A stretch of DNA of 46,296 bases from Emticicia sp. (lineage in GTDB: Bacteria; Bacteroidota; Bacteroidia; Cytophagales; Spirosomataceae). The DNA is taken from positions 1 to 46,296 of the forward strand of contig JAFEIL010000499.1 of the NCBI GenBank assembly GCA_017495105.1, read 5' to 3'. This document shows positions 15,307-23,921 of this stretch, in pieces. The number at the start of each line of letters is the position of its first letter. Within the stretch, counting starts at the first letter, position 1. Below the pieces are notes generated by a model. It did no database searches and was not told the origin of the DNA. It saw only the letters and a program-made list of their open reading frames with translations. A program made the translations under genes and the position numbers.

Positions 15307-15836
15307 TAAACCTAAGAATAGAAAAAATAAACATTTCGGAGGTTGAAAAATTCTCGGAAGTTGCCACTCGGGCATATTTCAATCATTATCGACATCTTTG
15401 GTATGATGAAGGCGAATGGTACGCTCATAAATGCTTCAACATCAATCAATTAAGTAAAGAATTAGCTGATTCAAAAAATAAGTTTTTCTTTGCAATTCTT
15501 GATGAAAATTTAGTAGGATTTCTAAAACTTCGTCCCGAAAATCAACTGATTGGACAAGAAGGAAATGGCTTTGAAATAGAAAGAATTTATCTAACAATCG
15601 AAGCTACTGGTAGGGGAGTTGGCCGAAAATTAATGGAGTTTGCCATAGAAATGGCGATGCAGCAAAACAAAGACTATGCTTGGCTTAAAGCAATGGATAG
15701 TAGCCAAAACGCCATCAGATTTTATGAAAGTCTCGGTTTTGAAGTTTGTGGAACTTCACTCCTTGATTTCGAGCAAATGAAAACCGAATATTTGGGAATG
15801 GTAGCGATGAGGAGGAATTTACGAATGACGAATTAA
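15303..15836 (+). CDS. GNAT acetyltransferase
   Basis: This 177-residue GNAT enzyme follows the first by an ATGA overlap. It has ERIYLTIEATGRGVGRKLM (acetyl-CoA loop G-R-G-V-G) and SSQNAIRFYESLGFEV. The two neighbours share the same plan with clear divergence, as in an old tandem duplication. Its last codons (RMTN) are formed by a low-complexity repeat (TTACGAATGACGAATTAA), so the C-terminus may have been altered by repeat insertion. Acceptor unknown. Confidence 0.9.
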   Translation: MINLRIEKINISEVEKFSEVATRAYFNHYRHLWYDEGEWYAHKCFNINQLSKELADSKNKFFFAILDENLVGFLKLRPENQLIGQEGNGFEIERIYLTIEATGRGVGRKLMEFAIEMAMQQNKDYAWLKAMDSSQNAIRFYESLGFEVCGTSLLDFEQMKTEYLGMVAMRRNLRMTN

Positions 15837-15905
15837 AAATGACGAGTTACGAATACACGCAACGTATAAAATTCGTAAATCGTCATTCAGGTATTCGTAA
15901 TCGCA
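15817..15905. repeat. Low-complexity palindromic repeat (ACGAAT family)
   Basis: The left part has TTACGAATGACGAATT with TGACGAGTTACGAAT. The right part has ATTCGTAAATCGTCATTC with GTATTCGTAA, largely the reverse complement. Similar motifs recur at 23760-23812. Confidence 0.6.
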
Positions 15906-15923
15906 CGGGCGACCCCGTCGAAA

Positions 15924-16373
15924 CTATGCCAACAGAGCCTTCACCATCGCCGAAATGGTTTTCCCGTCGGCAAGTCCAGCGAGTTCTTTAGAAGCTACGC
16001 CCATCATTTTACCCATATCCGATGGAGCAGAAGCTCCCACACGAGCCTTGATTTCTTCTAATTTGGCTTTTAGTTCGTCTTCTGAGAGCTGTTTTGGCAA
16101 AAACTCTTCGATAACAGCCAGTTCGACTAATTCTTTCTCCAAAAGGTCAGGACGATTTTGTTGACGATAAATATCCGCCGAATCTCTTCTTTGTTTAGCG
16201 GCTTTTGTAAGTAATTTTGTTTCTTCTTCACTCGTCAAGTCGCCTGTTTTTCCTTCCTTCGTTTCTTCCAACAAAATTACTTTTTTTATATCACGAAGAG
16301 CCATTAATCTAGCAGATTCACGAGCCAGCATGGCTGCTTTTATTTGGGCATCAATTGTTGTTTTTAAAGACAT
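15924..16373 (-). CDS. yqeY: GatB/YqeY domain-containing protein
   Basis: This 149-residue stand-alone YqeY protein shows the family opening (MSLKTTIDAQIKAAMLARES) and MALRDIKKVILLEETKEG. The middle RRDSADIYRQQNRPDLLEKE and the end LKARVGASAPSDMGKMMGVASKEL (in parts) with LADGKTISAMVKALL are typical. The fold is that of the GatB C-terminal tRNA-binding tail. The cellular role of the single-domain form is unknown. The full GatB is also in this window, so this is a paralogous domain and not a fragment. Confidence 0.95.
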   Translation of the reverse strand: MSLKTTIDAQIKAAMLARESARLMALRDIKKVILLEETKEGKTGDLTSEEETKLLTKAAKQRRDSADIYRQQNRPDLLEKELVELAVIEEFLPKQLSEDELKAKLEEIKARVGASAPSDMGKMMGVASKELAGLADGKTISAMVKALLA

Positions 16374-16986
16374 TTTTTTGAGAATTAATTGTATTATTTT
16401 AATAAAAACTAGTATTATATCTGTCAGATAATTTTTTGAAACACCTATTTATAACGGGTAAATATTACTTAAACAACCAATCAAACTAATATGTGAGTTT
16501 GTACTTGGCTCTCTGCTCTTTACGTTGACCTTGTTCGCTAGTTGCCAAAAGAGGTATTCACCAACCAAGTTAATTCTGAAAAGTTATGCCGAAATTCCAT
16601 CAAAATTAAAAAATTAGTATTGCATTATTCAACATATTTCCGATTCAGATGATTGAGTAACTCCCTCATTTCAAAACAATTGAATCGAGCTAAACGTTTC
16701 GGGAAATTTCGTCGAAGCTGGAAAAATCAGATATGAATATTATTTTGGTAAAAATAGGAACTGATTTTGGCTCCAAATCAGTTATTTAATTATTGAACAA
16801 TACAAAGTTCCGACAAAAATCTGGTAAAAGTAAGCGAAAATAGTTACTATTACCAAAAAATGAAACTTGTAACGGCAATCGGTGAAAAAAGCGACGAATC
16901 TCGCATATCTCATTCCCTTGCTCAAACTTGTAATTGTTGTTTTTTAGGAAAGAGTATGATTTTAACAAAAAAGATTAAAGAATAGC
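16374..16986. other. Gene-free stretch upstream of pdxJ
   Basis: These 613 bases hold no convincing reading frame. A 9-bp hairpin AACTGATTT (16759-16767) with AAATCAGTT (16775-16783) lies in it. No tRNA-like or riboswitch fold was recognised. It may hold decayed sequence, a small RNA or the regulatory region of pdxJ. Confidence 0.5.
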
Positions 16987-17703
16987 ATGACGAAATTATC
17001 AGTCAATATCAATAAAATTGCGACCTTGCGAAACTCACGAGGCGGAAGCCAACCGAATGTGGTGCAGGTTGCGATTGATTGTGAAAAATTTGGGGCAGAA
17101 GGAATCACAGTTCACCCCCGACCTGACGAAAGACATATACGCTATCAGGACGTCTATGACCTAAAGCCAATCGTTACGACGGAGTTTAACATAGAAGGAA
17201 ATCCTACCGAAAAGAAATTTGTAGAGTTGGTACTTGCCAATAAACCTACCCAAGTAACACTCGTTCCCGATGCACTTAATGCCGTGACTTCAAATGCAGG
17301 CTGGGATACAATTAAGCACAAAGAATTACTGAAAGATTTAGTTGAAAGCTTCAAAAGTGCGGGTTGTAGAGTTTCTATTTTCGTTGACCCAATCGAAGCA
17401 ATGGTTGAAGGGGCAGTCGAAACAGGCACTGACCGAATTGAGCTTTATACCGAAAGTTACGCCCACAATTACGTCAAAAATCGTGAAGCTGCCATAAATG
17501 ACTACGTTATTGCCGCAAAAGTAGCCGAACGAGTTGGTCTTGGCGTAAACGCTGGACATGATCTAAGTCTTGAAAATCTGCGTTATTTTAAACAAAATAT
17601 CCCGAATCTTCTTGAAGTATCAATTGGTCACGCACTTATTTGTGATGCTCTTTATTTGGGTTTGGAAAATACAATTCAGCTATATTTGCGAGAATTGGAG
17701 TAA
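16987..17703 (+). CDS. pdxJ: Pyridoxine 5'-phosphate synthase PdxJ
   Basis: PdxJ condenses 1-deoxyxylulose 5-phosphate with 3-amino-2-oxopropyl phosphate to make pyridoxine 5'-phosphate (DXP-dependent B6 synthesis). The 238-residue length is normal. Family motifs are [17 protein letters not shown] (residues about 4-20), [27 protein letters not shown], the Glu in [10 protein letters not shown] and [15 protein letters not shown]. PdxJ is a TIM barrel that works as a homo-octamer. The next gene, mnmH, is 86 bases downstream on the same strand; no functional link is evident. Confidence 0.98.
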   Translation: MTKLSVNINKIATLRNSRGGSQPNVVQVAIDCEKFGAEGITVHPRPDERHIRYQDVYDLKPIVTTEFNIEGNPTEKKFVELVLANKPTQVTLVPDALNAVTSNAGWDTIKHKELLKDLVESFKSAGCRVSIFVDPIEAMVEGAVETGTDRIELYTESYAHNYVKNREAAINDYVIAAKVAERVGLGVNAGHDLSLENLRYFKQNIPNLLEVSIGHALICDALYLGLENTIQLYLRELE

Positions 17704-17789
17704 AAAAATGAATGATTGAGGGATAGAATTAGTGAATATTCTCTTTTACAATCAAAATCCATTGACTTATTGCTTATTGACATCTAAAA

Positions 17790-18806
17790 ATGATAAAACC
17801 ACTTTCAGTAGAGCAGTTTCTTGAAAAAGCACAAACGCTTCCAATTATTGATGTGCGTTCGCCGGGTGAGTTTGAACGTGGGCATATTGTTGGGGCGGTA
17901 AATATTCCTTTGTTCGAGAATCACGAACGAGCAGAAGTGGGTACACGCTATAAGAGAGTTGGGAAAGAGTCAGCTTTCTTGTTGGGTCTTGATATAGTTG
18001 GGCCAAAACTTTCGGGTTTTGTAAAAAAAGCTAATAAAATTGCTCCTGAAAAAGAGGTTTTGGTGCATTGTTGGCGAGGCGGAATGCGAAGTGGAAGTTT
18101 TGCAACGCTACTGAGTTCGGCAGGAATGAAGGTTTCGCTTTTAGTTGGGGGCTATAAATCTTATCGAAATTTTATTTTAGAACAATTTCGTAAACCGCTC
18201 AATATCATTATTTTAGGTGGAAAAACGGGCAGCGGAAAAACAGAGATTTTGTATGAACTTGAAAAACAAGGTGAACAAATTTTAGATTTAGAAGGCCTGG
18301 CAAATCATAAAGGCTCAGCATTTGGAATGCTCGGACAAGCTCCGCAACCAATGACCGAGCATTTTGAAAATATGCTTTATGAAAAACTCTCCAAGTTAGA
18401 TACTTCGCGTCGAATTTGGGTGGAAGATGAAAGTAAAAACGTTGGTTGCTGCAATATTCCTGACGGACTTTGGCAACAAATGCGAATGGCGAACGTAGCT
18501 TTTATTGATGTTAAGAAAGAAATCCGAATCGGGCGTTTGATGAATGAATATGCTCAGTTTTCGTTTGAAGAACTTAAACAAGCTACTGATAAAATTGCAA
18601 AACGACTTGGTGGGCAACAACATAAAGATGCTGTTGAGGCCTTAGCAGAAGGTGATTTTTCGGTCGGAACTGACATTGCCCTACATTATTACGATAAAGC
18701 CTATCTGCACGGACTTTTGAAAAGAGAACCCGAAAAAGTTAGAACGTTTGAAGTGACAGAAAATAATCCTATGGCCACTGCTAGGCAACTCATCGAAGGG
18801 ATTTAA
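17790..18806 (+). CDS. mnmH: tRNA 2-selenouridine synthase MnmH (SelU)
   Basis: MnmH replaces sulfur by selenium (through a geranylated intermediate) at the wobble 2-thiouridine of tRNAs for Lys, Glu and Gln. The 338-residue protein has an N-terminal rhodanese domain (IIDVRSPGEFERGHI; active Cys94 in VHCWRGGMRS) and a C-terminal P-loop domain with GGKTGSGKT (143-151). It needs selenophosphate from SelD, which is not in this window. The length and domain order are normal. Confidence 0.95.
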   Translation: MIKPLSVEQFLEKAQTLPIIDVRSPGEFERGHIVGAVNIPLFENHERAEVGTRYKRVGKESAFLLGLDIVGPKLSGFVKKANKIAPEKEVLVHCWRGGMRSGSFATLLSSAGMKVSLLVGGYKSYRNFILEQFRKPLNIIILGGKTGSGKTEILYELEKQGEQILDLEGLANHKGSAFGMLGQAPQPMTEHFENMLYEKLSKLDTSRRIWVEDESKNVGCCNIPDGLWQQMRMANVAFIDVKKEIRIGRLMNEYAQFSFEELKQATDKIAKRLGGQQHKDAVEALAEGDFSVGTDIALHYYDKAYLHGLLKREPEKVRTFEVTENNPMATARQLIEGI

Positions 18807-18850
18807 CATAATTTAAGACATTTTAACAATCATTATCTGCATACTTATTC

Positions 18851-18858
18851 TAAGTTTG
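18851..18858 (+). promoter_or_regulatory. -7 box (TAAGTTTG) of the T9SS-sorted protein gene
   Basis: TAAGTTTG fits TAnnTTTG and lies 61 bases before the ATG at 18920. No TTG at the -33 position. Confidence 0.5.
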
Positions 18859-18919
18859 TGCAACATTTTGCTTCTCAAAGTGTCATTTAACCAATTTTAC
18901 AATTTAAATATAAATAATT

Positions 18920-19753
18920 ATGAAGGCTATTTCAAAAACAGGAGTATTATTGCTACTATTTGCTGCCCCTTTTGTTTCGTTGGCACAAGAAAAAAAAGAA
19001 AAAGTACGTATTCGTATCGAACAAGAAGTTGAAGGCAAAATAACTATCAGCGAGAAAATTATCAATTCATCGGGTTTATCAAGCAGTCAAAAAGATGAAA
19101 TGATTGAAAAATTCAAAGACTCGGTTTTGGCATTAAATAAAGGTAAAGCTCAAGGGGTAAAAATTGAGATTGATAACGATTCAAACTCAAATATCAATAT
19201 CGAGCGAAATGATGAAAAGAAGATTGTAAAAAGATATGAGTTTAAAGATGATGTCGGTGGCGGAAATGAAGACATTGTAATCAAAAGTGGGCCGCAAGTA
19301 AGGATTTTCAAAAGAGACGGCAAAGGTGAGATTGAAAGTTTTGAGAGAGAGGCTTTTACTCACAGATTGAATGGTAATATGGAAAGCCTGCGAGATAATA
19401 TGAAACATATGGGTAAAGACCTAAAGTTTGAGTTCCGCTCAATTCCCGATAATTTTTTTGATGGTGGAAATTCAGGTAGCAAAACTATCAAAAATGTAGA
19501 GGTTTTTCCGAATAACCCCAAAACAGAAATCTTAAACGTAAGTTTCAATGCTCCACAAAAAGGCGATGTAAGCATCAAAGTTTTGGATGTAAAAGGAAGC
19601 GTTATTGCAAAAGAAGAAATCAAAGACTTTTCTGGCGAATATGTAGGTCAAATCAATATTGGTAAACAAAAATCACGCACAATTTTTGTGATGATTACGC
19701 AAGGCGAAGATGGCAACGTAAAACGTGTAGTTTTACCATCTAACGAGAAATAA
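18920..19753 (+). CDS. Exported protein with type IX secretion (type A) sorting domain
   Basis: The 277-residue protein has a signal peptide (MKAISKTGVLLLLFAAPFVSLAQ) and a highly charged middle part of unknown function. That part is rich in Asp, Asn and Lys and contains SNINIERNDEKKIVKRYEF. The C-terminal ~80 residues look like a T9SS type A sorting domain: VEVFPNNPKTEILNVSF, GDVSIKVLDVKGSVI and RTIFVMITQGEDG. Such proteins are carried over the outer membrane by the Por machinery and are often attached to the surface. A terminator follows. Confidence 0.8.
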   Translation: MKAISKTGVLLLLFAAPFVSLAQEKKEKVRIRIEQEVEGKITISEKIINSSGLSSSQKDEMIEKFKDSVLALNKGKAQGVKIEIDNDSNSNINIERNDEKKIVKRYEFKDDVGGGNEDIVIKSGPQVRIFKRDGKGEIESFEREAFTHRLNGNMESLRDNMKHMGKDLKFEFRSIPDNFFDGGNSGSKTIKNVEVFPNNPKTEILNVSFNAPQKGDVSIKVLDVKGSVIAKEEIKDFSGEYVGQINIGKQKSRTIFVMITQGEDGNVKRVVLPSNEK

Positions 19754-19769
19754 TCTTGAGAAAACAAAT

Positions 19770-19805
19770 AAAAAGCTCGGTTGAAACCTTCAACCGAGCT
19801 TTTTA
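19770..19805. terminator. Bidirectional terminator
   Basis: AAAAGCTCGGTTGAA (19771-19785) pairs with TTCAACCGAGCTTTT (19789-19803) around a three-base loop. It lies between two convergent genes and ends in T- or A-runs on either side. Confidence 0.9.
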
Positions 19806-19834
19806 AATTATCGTTAACAACTATTAATTGACCA

Positions 19835-21016
19835 TTATTTGCTTGCATCTTCAATCCATTGGGTCATTTCTGCTACAATTGCATCGCTCGACCCTAAATA
19901 ACCAGTACTTTTAAACTTGATTTTGCCTTCTTTATCTACACAAAATTTCGCAGGAATTCCATTTACTCCGTAACTTCCAGCTACTTCCCCACCAATATCC
20001 AAAATCACAGGAAAAGTCGTAAAACCTCTTTGTTTTACAAACGTATTAACTGTCGATTTCCATTGGTCGGCACTTACACGCTCGTAAGTATTTACAAACA
20101 AAAACTTTACGTTTGGATTGTCCTTAAATTTATCCATTGATAGTTTCATGCCTGGAAACGACATGATACACGGTCCGCACCAAGTCGCCCAAAAGTCAAG
20201 AACCACTACTTTTCCACGTAACTCTGAAAGTTTTACGCTTTTTCCATCTAAATCAACCAACGAAAAGTCAGGAGCATCTGCCCCAACTGAGCCAGCACTT
20301 CTGCGTTTTACATCTTGAATGAAAAGTTTAGCAAAAAAGTGGTTTTTACCTTCTTTTTCTAATTGACTTGCTACTTTCGCAAATGTTTCAAAGTCTTTTT
20401 CAGGATTCAAGAAATTATTAATTGCAATCAAACCAGCCAACGAAGATCCCAATTCAGCAATAATAGGTTTGATGGTTGCATTATGATTTGCTTCCGATGC
20501 TTGGTAAGCAGTCTGAATCTCTTTCTTCTTCTTTTCGTCTTTTTTCTGCGTTGCCACATCAAATTGATTTTGCAATTCTACCTGACCTTGACGGAATTTC
20601 TGTGATTCTGCCACAACCATATTAAATTTAGCCATCATTGGTGAGCCGTCTACGGCATATGAACCGGGCTTATCAGGCGTATTAAAGCCATCCGCAGTAA
20701 TCGTTAGCGTTTCACCACCGTCAAGAATCAAACCTATCATTTGTTGGTCAGCGATATTGATTTGATAAATACCCGGCTCAGACATTTTGCCTTTGAAAGC
20801 AAAACTATTATCTGCTGAAAGAGCCATAGAATCAATTTTAAGTGGAATATTTCGGTCGTTCATTCGCTCCAAATAAACCTTTCCGGTCACTGTTGACTTT
20901 ACTTTTCCGCTAATATTATACGTACTTTCTGCACCAGTTGGGGCATTTGCTTGAGGTTGTGACTGACAAGCCATTCCGCTGATTACCAAGCATATAGCAA
21001 TAATAATGTGTTTCAT
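19835..21016 (-). CDS. TlpA-family thioredoxin-like lipoprotein with DUF4369 domain
   Basis: The 393-residue protein starts with a lipoprotein-like leader (MKHIIIAICLVISGMACQSQ). The N-terminal DUF4369 domain follows (TYNISGKVKSTVTGKVYLER to IGLILDGGETLTI), as is common in Bacteroidota. The C-terminal half is a TlpA/ResA thioredoxin domain: APDFSLVDLDGKSVKLSEL, then VVVLDFWATWCGPCIMSFPG with the CGPC redox pair, and GIPAKFCVDKEGKI with the cis-Pro region. It probably reduces disulfides in the periplasm. The partner is unknown. gatB is 30 bases upstream on the same strand, so the genes may be cotranscribed. Confidence 0.92.
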   Translation of the reverse strand: MKHIIIAICLVISGMACQSQPQANAPTGAESTYNISGKVKSTVTGKVYLERMNDRNIPLKIDSMALSADNSFAFKGKMSEPGIYQINIADQQMIGLILDGGETLTITADGFNTPDKPGSYAVDGSPMMAKFNMVVAESQKFRQGQVELQNQFDVATQKKDEKKKKEIQTAYQASEANHNATIKPIIAELGSSLAGLIAINNFLNPEKDFETFAKVASQLEKEGKNHFFAKLFIQDVKRRSAGSVGADAPDFSLVDLDGKSVKLSELRGKVVVLDFWATWCGPCIMSFPGMKLSMDKFKDNPNVKFLFVNTYERVSADQWKSTVNTFVKQRGFTTFPVILDIGGEVAGSYGVNGIPAKFCVDKEGKIKFKSTGYLGSSDAIVAEMTQWIEDASK

Positions 21017-21046
21017 AAATCTATATTTTATTAAAAATTATATTCT

Positions 21047-22492
21047 TTAAGACAATGCCGCCATCAATAACTCATTTGTGCGTTTTGGGTCGGCTGAGCC
21101 TTTCGATTTTTTCATTACTTCTCCAACAAACATGCCAAGTAAACCTTTCTTTCCGCTCTTATATTCTTTTACTTTTGCTTCATTGTTAGCAAGAACTTCG
21201 TTGATTAACGCTTGTAATGTATCGGTATTGCTTTCTTGAATCAAATTGTTGCTTTCTGCGAGTTTCAATGCCGATATCGTTGGGTTTTCGAGCATCAAAG
21301 GGAATAGTTTTTGTGAAGCTGCCGAACTACTGATTTTGTTTTCATCAACCAAGGATATAATTTCTACCAATTGGCTTGGTTTTAATCTAAAATCAGCAAT
21401 TTCAATGCTATTTTCGTTCAAATATCCTTTAATTGTTGACGTAAGCCAATTCGATGCAGCTTTGTAGTTTTGCGTAAGTTTACAAACCTCCAAATAATAA
21501 TCCGCCATTTCTTTTGTATCGGTAATTGTTACGGCGTGTTCGTCGAGAATACCAAATTCTTTTGTGAATTTTTCGAGTAATTCACTCGGTAAGGCAGGCA
21601 TTTGTGCTTTGATTTCGTTCATCCATTCGTCCGAAATTCTTAGCGGAGCTAAATCAGGTTCAGGGAAATAACGATAATCGTTCATTGTTTCTTTCAAACG
21701 CATGCTGTAAGTTTGACCGTTATCGGCATCAAACATTCTGGTTTCTTGAATTACCTTTCCGCCTGATTCGATTAACGCAACTTGGCGTTTGTATTCAAAT
21801 TCGGCAGCATGTTGTAGGTTACGAATTGAATTCATATTTTTGATTTCCACCTTCGTACCAAATTCGGTCGTGCCTTCTTCACGAATCGAAATGTTTAAGT
21901 CGGCACGCATTGAGCCTTCTTCCATATTTCCGTCGCAAATACCTAAATAACGAACTATTTTACGAATTTCAGTCAAGTAAGCACCCGCTTCCTCGGGGCT
22001 ACGCATACACGGCTCCGAAACGATTTCAACGAGTGGCGTACCTGCACGATTATAATCTAAAAGCGTAAAAGCATCACTACCATCGTGAACCGATTTTCCT
22101 GCATCTTCTTCAAGGTGAATGTGGTGAAGCTCTAAAGTGCGTTCTCTGAAACCTTTGCCATCTTTTAGACGAATTTTCACTTCTCCACCTTTACAAATTG
22201 GATATTTATCTTGCGAAACTTGATAACCTTTTGGAAGATCAGGATAAAAATAATTTTTACGGTCGAAATAATTGTTTCTATTGATTTCGCAACCACAAGC
22301 CAAGCCCATACGAATGGCAAATTCGACTGCTTTTTTATTCAATTTTGGCAAAACGCCAGGGTGTCCAAGCGTGATTACACTAATATTTGTATTTGGTTCG
22401 CTACCAAATTTATTGGTTTCTGATGCGAATATTTTACTTTCGGTCGCCAATTGGCAATGAACTTCTAAGCCAATAACAATTTCGTATTTCAT
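21047..22492 (-). CDS. gatB: Aspartyl/glutamyl-tRNA(Asn/Gln) amidotransferase subunit B
   Basis: GatB is the kinase/transamidase subunit of the GatCAB complex, which turns Glu-tRNA(Gln) or Asp-tRNA(Asn) into the correct aminoacyl-tRNA. The 481-residue length is usual. Signatures are YEIVIGLEVHCQLATESKIF, GHPGVLPKLNKKAVEFA, LPKGYQVSQDKYPI, LDYNRAGTPLVEIVSEP, MRADLNISIR and KVEIKNMNSIRNL. The C-terminal YqeY-like tail ends GLLGMFVGEVMKKSKGSADP. GatA and GatC are not in the window. Confidence 0.98.
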   Translation of the reverse strand: MKYEIVIGLEVHCQLATESKIFASETNKFGSEPNTNISVITLGHPGVLPKLNKKAVEFAIRMGLACGCEINRNNYFDRKNYFYPDLPKGYQVSQDKYPICKGGEVKIRLKDGKGFRERTLELHHIHLEEDAGKSVHDGSDAFTLLDYNRAGTPLVEIVSEPCMRSPEEAGAYLTEIRKIVRYLGICDGNMEEGSMRADLNISIREEGTTEFGTKVEIKNMNSIRNLQHAAEFEYKRQVALIESGGKVIQETRMFDADNGQTYSMRLKETMNDYRYFPEPDLAPLRISDEWMNEIKAQMPALPSELLEKFTKEFGILDEHAVTITDTKEMADYYLEVCKLTQNYKAASNWLTSTIKGYLNENSIEIADFRLKPSQLVEIISLVDENKISSSAASQKLFPLMLENPTISALKLAESNNLIQESNTDTLQALINEVLANNEAKVKEYKSGKKGLLGMFVGEVMKKSKGSADPKRTNELLMAALS

Positions 22493-22597
22493 GAAGGATT
22501 TTTATTAATGCAGCGGCAAAAACTTTGCCATTAAGAAAACTACGTTTCTTAACTAAAATACAAATTTATGGTTTTTAGCTGAAATTGTAATAAAAAA

Positions 22598-22693
22598 TGT
22601 AGGACAGGTTTTTATCGGAGTTGCGGTCAACCCTGTCGAAAGTGTAGAATAAGTTTTTTTGAAAATATTGACAGGTTGCAATCCTGTCCTACA
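22598..22693. repeat. REP pair (BIME-like) at the RAYT 3' end
   Basis: The left arm TGTAGGACAGGTT starts at 22598 and the right arm GACAGGTTGCAATCCTGTCC ends with TACA at 22693. The right part overlaps the RAYT stop codon (22689-22691). The inner sequence GTAGAATAAG also occurs in the other copies (23331-23412 and 29369-29412). Confidence 0.85.
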
Positions 22694-23327
22694 TAATATT
22701 GTTGTAAATATCTTTTATGTATGACCATTTCCAATCTTCCATTTGTTTACAAAGGTTTGCTTTTACTGGGTTATTGAGAACGTAAATCAAAATTCTGTCT
22801 AATTCCTTATCATCACGGATTAATCTATCATAGCTTTCATCTTGCCAAAATTTGCCTGTTTCGCCTAATAATTTGTTACATTCTCTGGCAGAAAATCTTT
22901 TTATTGAGTGCATGATTTCTTGAAGATACGGAGGGGTGTCGATTTCTGTGTCATCAAATAACCTCAGAACAACATGAACATGATTCGACATGATACAGTA
23001 AGCAAAAAGTTCAAGGCATTTACCATCCCAAAAGTGCAGAGTGTCTGCTACAATTTTTGCTAAGGAATCGCTTTTAAGATAATGTTTCCCCCCTGAATAA
23101 TTATCAAGAAATTTGTCTTTTTTGGCAAAGATTATTTTTCCGAGTTGGTCTAAATCTTCTTTTTTATTTTTGGAGAAAAGCATAATTTTTTCCTTTTCTA
23201 AATTATACTCTTGTTCCCATTGCTCATAAATTTCTTTAGGAACGCATCCATGAAGATTGAAAGTTACAAAAATTAAACCTCCAAGTGGCTAAAAATGAGG
23301 TAGATGTCTCTCATGAAATTCATCCAT
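22689..23327 (-). pseudogene. RAYT (REP-associated tyrosine transposase), interrupted by one in-frame TAG
   Basis: The intact downstream frame runs from ATG at 23183 and has 164 residues. It carries the HUH nuclease motif in MSNHVHVVL, the late Tyr in DESYDRLIRD and the family ending LIYVLNNPVKANL. Reading further upstream in the same frame gives the missing start: ATG at 23327, MDEFHERHLPHF, then TAG at 23289-23291, then PLGGLIFVTFNLHGCVPK and EIYEQWEQEYNLEKEK. The TAG would be CAG (Gln) with one base change, so this is a 212-residue RAYT broken at codon 13. The 164-residue product would lack the first beta strand. Palindromic REPs flank it on both sides. Confidence 0.85.
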
Positions 23328-23330
23328 ATT

Positions 23331-23412
23331 TTGTAGGACAGGTTTGCAACCTGTCAATTTTAGTATTAATACTTATTCTACGCTTTCGACAGGTTGCAAA
23401 CCTGTCCTACAA
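23331..23412. repeat. REP pair (BIME-like) at the RAYT 5' end
   Basis: The first 25 bases (TTGTAGGACAGGTTTGCAAC, then CTGTC) are the exact reverse complement of the last 25, with 32 bases between. The left arm lies four bases before the RAYT ATG. The right arm holds the TAG stop of the holin-like gene (23407-23409). Confidence 0.92.
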
Positions 23413-23748
23413 GTTTTTATCAACTATTTCTTCTACCCGTTTCTTGATGGTGAGTTGAACCGAATCTTTCGCAAAAACAAAAATGGTGAGAATAATGGCA
23501 TAAATACCAAACATAATCAAAAAGCCAAGCCAAGAACTTTTGAGTAAATAGTTGATGCCGAGGGCAATCAGAATACTAAGAAAAATTACAACTACGATGC
23601 CGAGTATAAACGTAATGAGGGCATATGCTGCTTTTACAGCAATGCCTTCAATTTTATCTTGAACATTAAGTTTAGTTAATTCAAATTTTGCCTCAATGAG
23701 TTTTACGAGATTTTCTTTTAACTCACCTATTTTCAAAAAATCAGACAT
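23407..23748 (-). CDS. Phage holin family-like small membrane protein
   Basis: The 113-residue protein has an amphipathic N-terminal region (LKENLVKLIEAKFELTKLNV) and two membrane helices (AAYALITFILGIVVVIFLSI and GFLIMFGIYAIILTIFVFA), the plan of the holin-like superfamily (Phage_holin_3_6 type) common on bacterial chromosomes. No lysis or phage genes are near, so it is likely a chromosomal membrane protein of unknown function. The stop codon is inside a REP element, so the C-terminus may have been set by the repeat. Confidence 0.8.
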   Translation of the reverse strand: MSDFLKIGELKENLVKLIEAKFELTKLNVQDKIEGIAVKAAYALITFILGIVVVIFLSILIALGINYLLKSSWLGFLIMFGIYAIILTIFVFAKDSVQLTIKKRVEEIVDKNL

Positions 23749-23759
23749 AGCAATTGGGA

Positions 23760-23914
23760 AATTACGAATTACGATTTACGAATTACAATTTCTCATAACT
23801 CGTCAATTTAACAATTATGTCTGCAAGGTAGAAAAAACGTGGGTTTTGGCAAAATTAGTTATTAGTTTACAGTGGGAAGTAGGTAATTTTATTGCCGATT
23901 GCCCACTGTAAACT
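23760..23914. repeat. Low-complexity repeat and inverted repeat in the gap
   Basis: The first part is ATTACGAATTACGATTTACG and related sequence (23760-23812), similar to 15817-15905. The second part is an exact 13-bp inverted repeat: AGTTTACAGTGGG (23864-23876) and CCCACTGTAAACT (23902-23914). Confidence 0.6.
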
Positions 23915-23921
23915 GCTGACT

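Noticed and set aside
14797-15836. Tandem GNAT genes as a toxin pair
   Set aside because: They lack the FxCG-type toxin N-terminus and a small partner; they look like coupled metabolic acetyltransferases.
23407-23748. Holin-like protein as a sign of prophage
   Set aside because: No phage structural, lysis or integrase gene is near; such proteins are common on chromosomes.
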